DNA from: Clostridiales bacterium
GTDB taxonomy: Bacteria > Bacillota > Clostridia > Christensenellales > Borkfalkiaceae
Assembly: GCA_015055615.1 (NCBI GenBank)
Contig: SVHT01000004.1
Span: 1-64,000 of the forward strand
Length of the DNA: 64,000 nucleotides
Direction of reading: 5' to 3'
Below are positions 60,814 to 64,000 of the stretch, piece after piece. Both the position numbers and the translations under genes were made by a program. Numbering within the stretch: position 1 is the first letter of the stretch; each line of letters opens with the position of its first letter. Under the pieces are notes generated by a model. It was given only the letters and a program-made list of their open reading frames with translations, did not search any database and had not been told where the DNA came from.

Positions 60814-61180
60814 TGGTGGAGATGGTGAGAGTTGAACTCACGTCTTACACGGCTGCCAAAAAACTTTCTACATGCTTAGTTTGTCTATTATTTCTTAATT
60901 TTGCAACGCGGGCCTACACGCTTTGCAAAACGCAGAAGGCTAAATACTCTTATAAACACACCTTCCGATGCTTGTAAGAGTGTTCCGTCTAATTGACGCC
61001 GCGGCCCTGACCGACGGATAAATCAGGCGCGACGATTCGCTAACGAGCGAAGTTACGCTGCAAGAGCGTAGTTTGCATTTCTATTTGCATTTATATTTAA
61101 GTGGATCGTTTTAACGTAGCCTTTCCCTCTACGACATGCTTATCCTTTCGCTCACCGGCAATCGAATCCGGTGCATCCCC
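60814..61180 (-). ncRNA. ssrA: tmRNA (transfer-messenger RNA)
   Basis: 367 nt. The 5' GGGGATGCACCGGATTCGAT and 3' GAGTTCAACTCTCACCATCTCCACCA ends form the tRNA-like domain; acceptor arms GGGGATG and CATCTCC pair. The tag frame (61088 to 61053) encodes ANRNANYALAA followed by TAA, a typical ALAA-ending degradation tag read after the resume codon GCA. tmRNA rescues stalled ribosomes. Promoter at 61199-61227 and 3' terminator at 60782-60808. Confidence 0.96.
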
Positions 61181-61198
61181 ATATTTTATTGTGTTATT

Positions 61199-61227
61199 AT
61201 TATACACACAAAACACCCCGTTGTAAA
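61199..61227 (-). promoter_or_regulatory. Promoter of tmRNA
   Basis: Minus-strand TTTACA (61222-61227), 17-base spacer, TATAAT (61199-61204). The primary start is about 10-15 bases before the mature 5' end, to be trimmed by RNase P. Confidence 0.75.
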
Positions 61228-61342
61228 CTCTTTTTTGCGCTTTTTCCAAAAACTCCCTAAAAAATATATAGGCGGAGCAGTCCTTGCTCCGCCTGTTTTT
61301 TCTACGTACCCCCCGTACCGTGTCGTAACGAACGACGTTTTA

Positions 61343-62830
61343 TTATCCTTTGCGCCAAGTGGAGGGCGCAAACAAAAGTAGCATCGGGAATACCTCCAAA
61401 CGCCCCGCCAGCATATCGAAAATAAACACCAATTTCGACCACCAAGAATAGTCCGCAAACGACCCTGCTGGACCAACCGCGCCCAAACCAGGCCCGATAT
61501 TGTTCAACGTTGCCGCAACGGACGAAAAGCCCGTTAAAAATTTCGTGTTTTCCACGCCCGCATAATTGAGATTATTCAAATCAAAAGAAATAATCAAAAG
61601 CGAGAGAATAAATACCGCAATATACACTACGAAATAAGCGAAGATAGAACGCACGACGTCTGAGTCAATCACGTGTCCGTCCATTGTAACGTGTTTTACC
61701 CGTTTGGGATGTAGCATTTTTCCAATTTCGTTAGACGCGCTCTTGCCTAACACTACGACGCGGGACACCTTGATACCGCCACCCGTGCTACCCGCGCAAG
61801 CGCCTATGAACATAATAAGCAGTAACAAAATCTGCGAAAACATCGGCCACAGGGCGAAGTTCTCCGTCGCAAAACCCGTCGTAGATATAACGGATGAAAC
61901 CGAAAACGCAGAGTGTTTTAACGCCCTGCCAAAAGACGGAATCGTACCCGTCAAATATACGTTGAGCGTAACAGCGGCAATCGTCGCAAAAACCACGAGC
62001 AGGAACACCTTTACCTCCGCCGTCAGCACCTCTTTCCACCTACGTTTTCCCAGCATATAATAGGAGTTAAAATTGATGGAAAAGAGCAACATAAATACGG
62101 TAACAACGATTTGTAGATAAGACGAATAGCCCGCAAGTCCGTCCGCTTTAACAGAAAAACCTCCCGTACCTGCCGTGGCAAACGCTGTATTGACCGATTC
62201 AAAAAACGACATACCGCCACAAAGGAGCATAATAATCTGTATTGCCGTCATACCCGTATAGATGACGTACAAAATTTTTGCCGTCGTACGCACCTTAGGC
62301 ACAAGCTTGCCTACCGTCGGTCCAGGGCTTTCCGCTTTCATAATGTGCATATTGCGTGCGCCACTAAGAGGCAAAAAGGCAATCATAAACACCAAAACGC
62401 CCATACCGCCAATCCAATGGGAAAAGCTACGCCACATCAAAATCGATTTCGGCAGAGCCGCTATCTGCGCGCCCGTAGGCACAATCGTTGCGCCCGTCGT
62501 GGTAAAGCCCGAAACGATTTCAAACAACGCGTCAACGTAAGAACCGTACACGCCCGTACCCGAAAGATACAAAGGCAACGCCCCGAATAGAGAGAGTACA
62601 ATCCAACAAAGCGCCGTAATGACTATCCCTTCTTTGGCGTAAATTGCGTTATTGGTCAATTTTTTAGAAAGGAAAAGCGCGCCTAAGCTCCCGCACAGCG
62701 CAATACAGAACAAAAAAACGAAAAATTCCTCTTCCCAATATATCACCGCGGTTATGAGCGGCACGAGGAAAAATATCGCCTCGAATAAGAGTATCCAACC
62801 AACGACACGCCGAATTGCTGAAAAGTTCAT
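61343..62830 (-). CDS. trkH: TrkH/KtrB-type potassium uptake channel subunit
   Basis: 495 aa. About ten membrane helices arranged as four repeated pore modules; selectivity stretches with the expected Gly are seen as SGFTTTGATIV near residue 110, FATAGTGGFSVK near 220, VISTTGFATENF near 310 and FSSVAATLNNIGPG near 425. It moves K+ driven by a Na+ or H+ gradient, gated by the NAD-binding TrkA-type subunit encoded immediately upstream (4-base gap, same strand). TrkG/KtrB naming cannot be settled. Confidence 0.94.
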   Translation of the reverse strand: MNFSAIRRVVGWILLFEAIFFLVPLITAVIYWEEEFFVFLFCIALCGSLGALFLSKKLTNNAIYAKEGIVITALCWIVLSLFGALPLYLSGTGVYGSYVDALFEIVSGFTTTGATIVPTGAQIAALPKSILMWRSFSHWIGGMGVLVFMIAFLPLSGARNMHIMKAESPGPTVGKLVPKVRTTAKILYVIYTGMTAIQIIMLLCGGMSFFESVNTAFATAGTGGFSVKADGLAGYSSYLQIVVTVFMLLFSINFNSYYMLGKRRWKEVLTAEVKVFLLVVFATIAAVTLNVYLTGTIPSFGRALKHSAFSVSSVISTTGFATENFALWPMFSQILLLLIMFIGACAGSTGGGIKVSRVVVLGKSASNEIGKMLHPKRVKHVTMDGHVIDSDVVRSIFAYFVVYIAVFILSLLIISFDLNNLNYAGVENTKFLTGFSSVAATLNNIGPGLGAVGPAGSFADYSWWSKLVFIFDMLAGRLEVFPMLLLFAPSTWRKG

Positions 62831-62834
62831 ACGT

Positions 62835-64000
62835 TCACCTCAACACGTCGGAAATATCGGACAGCCCCACCGTTTTGGTTACGACGATTACGGAATCGCC
62901 CGATAAAATCACGTCGTTGCCTCGGGGGATAATGACGTCGCCGTCGCGAACAATGGACGCCACCAGCACGTTTTCTTTGAATTTGAGTTGCGACAAAGGT
63001 ATATTGATAAGCGGCGCGTTTTCTTTGACGATAAACTCCGTCGCCTCTACCTTGTCTTCAATAATATTATACAACGTTTCGATATTGCTACCCTTTGCAT
63101 TTTTCGTGGAGCGAACGTACCGCAAAATGCTGTCTGCCGTGACGTTTTTCGGCGTGATAACCGTATCCAAATCCAAACGTCTGATGACGCTGTCATAATC
63201 GGTACGGTTGATTTTGGTAATAATCTTTCCGTCGTTGACGTCGCGCGCAAACAGCGAAAGCAGAATATTTTCTTCGTCCAAATTCGAAAGCGCGACAAAC
63301 GCCCCCGCCTGCTTTACGCCCTCTTCCAAAAGGAGCTCTTTATCCGACGGCTTGCCGTGGATAATATTGAGTTTGGGAAAATCTGCCGCCAAGTCTTCGC
63401 AGATTTTTTCGTCCTTTTCCACGATTTTGAGCGAAATCCCCGATTTTTGTAAAATTTCGCAAAGATAATGGGTGATGGTGCCACCGCCCGCCACCAATAC
63501 GTTTTTGATAGAATGTCCTTTACGCTTGATTTTTGCAAAGAAATCGTGCGCGTTTTTCGCCGAGGCTACAATCGAAACGACGTCCTTTTCCGCAAAGACG
63601 AAATCACCGTTGGCAATGTACGCCTCTTCGCCACGCTCAACCGTGCAAACGAGCACGTTGGCGCGATATTTCATAATGATATCCTTTACAGACGAGCCAA
63701 TCAACGCGCTGTCTTTGGGCAGACGGAATTTTATAAGCTCTACGTGCCCTTTGGCAAAGGGTTCGATTTTGATTGCCGACGGAAACTGCAATACGCGCGC
63801 AATCTCTTGCGCCGCCGCGTATTCGGGATTGATGACCATAGCCAGCCCCAATTCCCGACGAAGATATTCCGCCTCGTCGCTGTACTGCGGATTTTTAAGG
63901 CGGGCAATCGTTTGACAGTTCCCTTCCTTTTTCGCAACCATACAGCAGAGCAAATTCAGCTCGTCCGAGTTGGTAACGGCGATAAACAGGTCGGCATTTT
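62835..64000 (-). CDS. trkA: TrkA-type NAD-binding potassium regulator (5' end outside window)
   Basis: Partial: the frame stays open to the window edge, with ADLFIAVTNSDELNLL at the incoming end, so the N-terminal Rossmann start (about 60-70 residues) is missing. What is seen: the end of RCK-N 1, a TrkA-C domain (VELIKFRLPKDSALIGSSV), a second Rossmann domain NVLVAGGGTITHYLCEIL near the middle, and a second TrkA-C (FIVKENAPLINIPLSQL) at the end. It senses NAD(H)/nucleotides and gates TrkH, whose gene follows 4 bases later. Confidence 0.94.
   Translation of the reverse strand, partial: NADLFIAVTNSDELNLLCCMVAKKEGNCQTIARLKNPQYSDEAEYLRRELGLAMVINPEYAAAQEIARVLQFPSAIKIEPFAKGHVELIKFRLPKDSALIGSSVKDIIMKYRANVLVCTVERGEEAYIANGDFVFAEKDVVSIVASAKNAHDFFAKIKRKGHSIKNVLVAGGGTITHYLCEILQKSGISLKIVEKDEKICEDLAADFPKLNIIHGKPSDKELLLEEGVKQAGAFVALSNLDEENILLSLFARDVNDGKIITKINRTDYDSVIRRLDLDTVITPKNVTADSILRYVRSTKNAKGSNIETLYNIIEDKVEATEFIVKENAPLINIPLSQLKFKENVLVASIVRDGDVIIPRGNDVILSGDSVIVVTKTVGLSDISDVLR

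Overview
The window reads as ordinary chromosome of an anaerobic Gram-positive Clostridia-type bacterium (Bacillota). Base composition is medium overall, with several AT-rich stretches. Supporting signs are a DUF951 protein, DegV, PepF, the Sua5 / arginine-phosphatase / RpiB cluster, a type III glutamine synthetase, a two-gene version of the large 2-hydroxyacyl-CoA dehydratase activase, the radical-SAM / TIGR03915 DNA-repair pair and AGGAGG-type ribosome sites. A gut lineage near Christensenellales is possible, but this is inference. No transposase, integrase, prophage or CRISPR array was seen.

Layout. 1-8958: minus-strand metabolic and housekeeping genes (TIM-barrel glycosidase-like protein, YgjV, tRNA-Leu, peptidase E, MscS, RpiB, arginine phosphatase, Sua5, DnaB helicase). 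9025-17506: PepF, a tandem repeat array (10839-11376), the PFL/ACT pair, DegV, signal peptidase I with a long acidic tail, DUF951 and a hydrolase lacking its serine. 17561-21307: SbcC and SbcD. 21578-23519: a DnaD-type primosome protein and tRNA-Ser. 23936-26978: AT-rich citrate synthase, Hsp20, a broken XRE regulator and a CrtO-like gene. 27053-31242: lipid genes (HAD, lipid kinase, PlsC) and a Na/Pi transporter. 31243-31764: two back-to-back structured RNA leaders. 31765-38954: PnuC, the radical-SAM repair pair and the dehydratase activase genes. 39200-52946: PAP2, RsmA, a Q/N-rich radical SAM protein beside TatD, MetG, glutamine synthetase, NadE, an LRR lipoprotein, an AGE epimerase, DUF4127 and a GNAT-like protein. 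53295-58136: a five-gene SPFH / zinc-ribbon operon. 58358-60698: two AT-rich putative nucleases next to tmRNA (60814-61180). 61343-64000: TrkH and the 3' part of TrkA.

The best candidate for an undescribed system is the operon at 53295-58136. It has a strong promoter, a double terminator, and five genes 1-18 bases apart. They encode an SPFH protein with three zinc ribbons, a four-helix membrane protein with a cytoplasmic helical tail, a zinc-ribbon helical protein, a long coiled-coil protein with a C-terminal membrane segment, and a small acidic protein. Only the SPFH/zinc-ribbon gene has a clear relative (B. subtilis YdjI type). I read it as a membrane-scaffold, envelope-stress or conflict system; its function is unknown.

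Other linked functions: PnuC and NadE supply NAD; DnaB helicase and the DnaD protein belong to the primosome, but no helicase-loader ATPase is seen; glutamine synthetase and citrate synthase sit at the carbon/nitrogen junction; PlsC, the lipid kinase and PAP2 handle phospholipid and undecaprenyl-type substrates; TrkH/TrkA and MscS deal with potassium and turgor. Two promoters (before the radical-SAM repair gene and before PAP2) place the predicted transcript start on the ATG, suggesting leaderless mRNAs.
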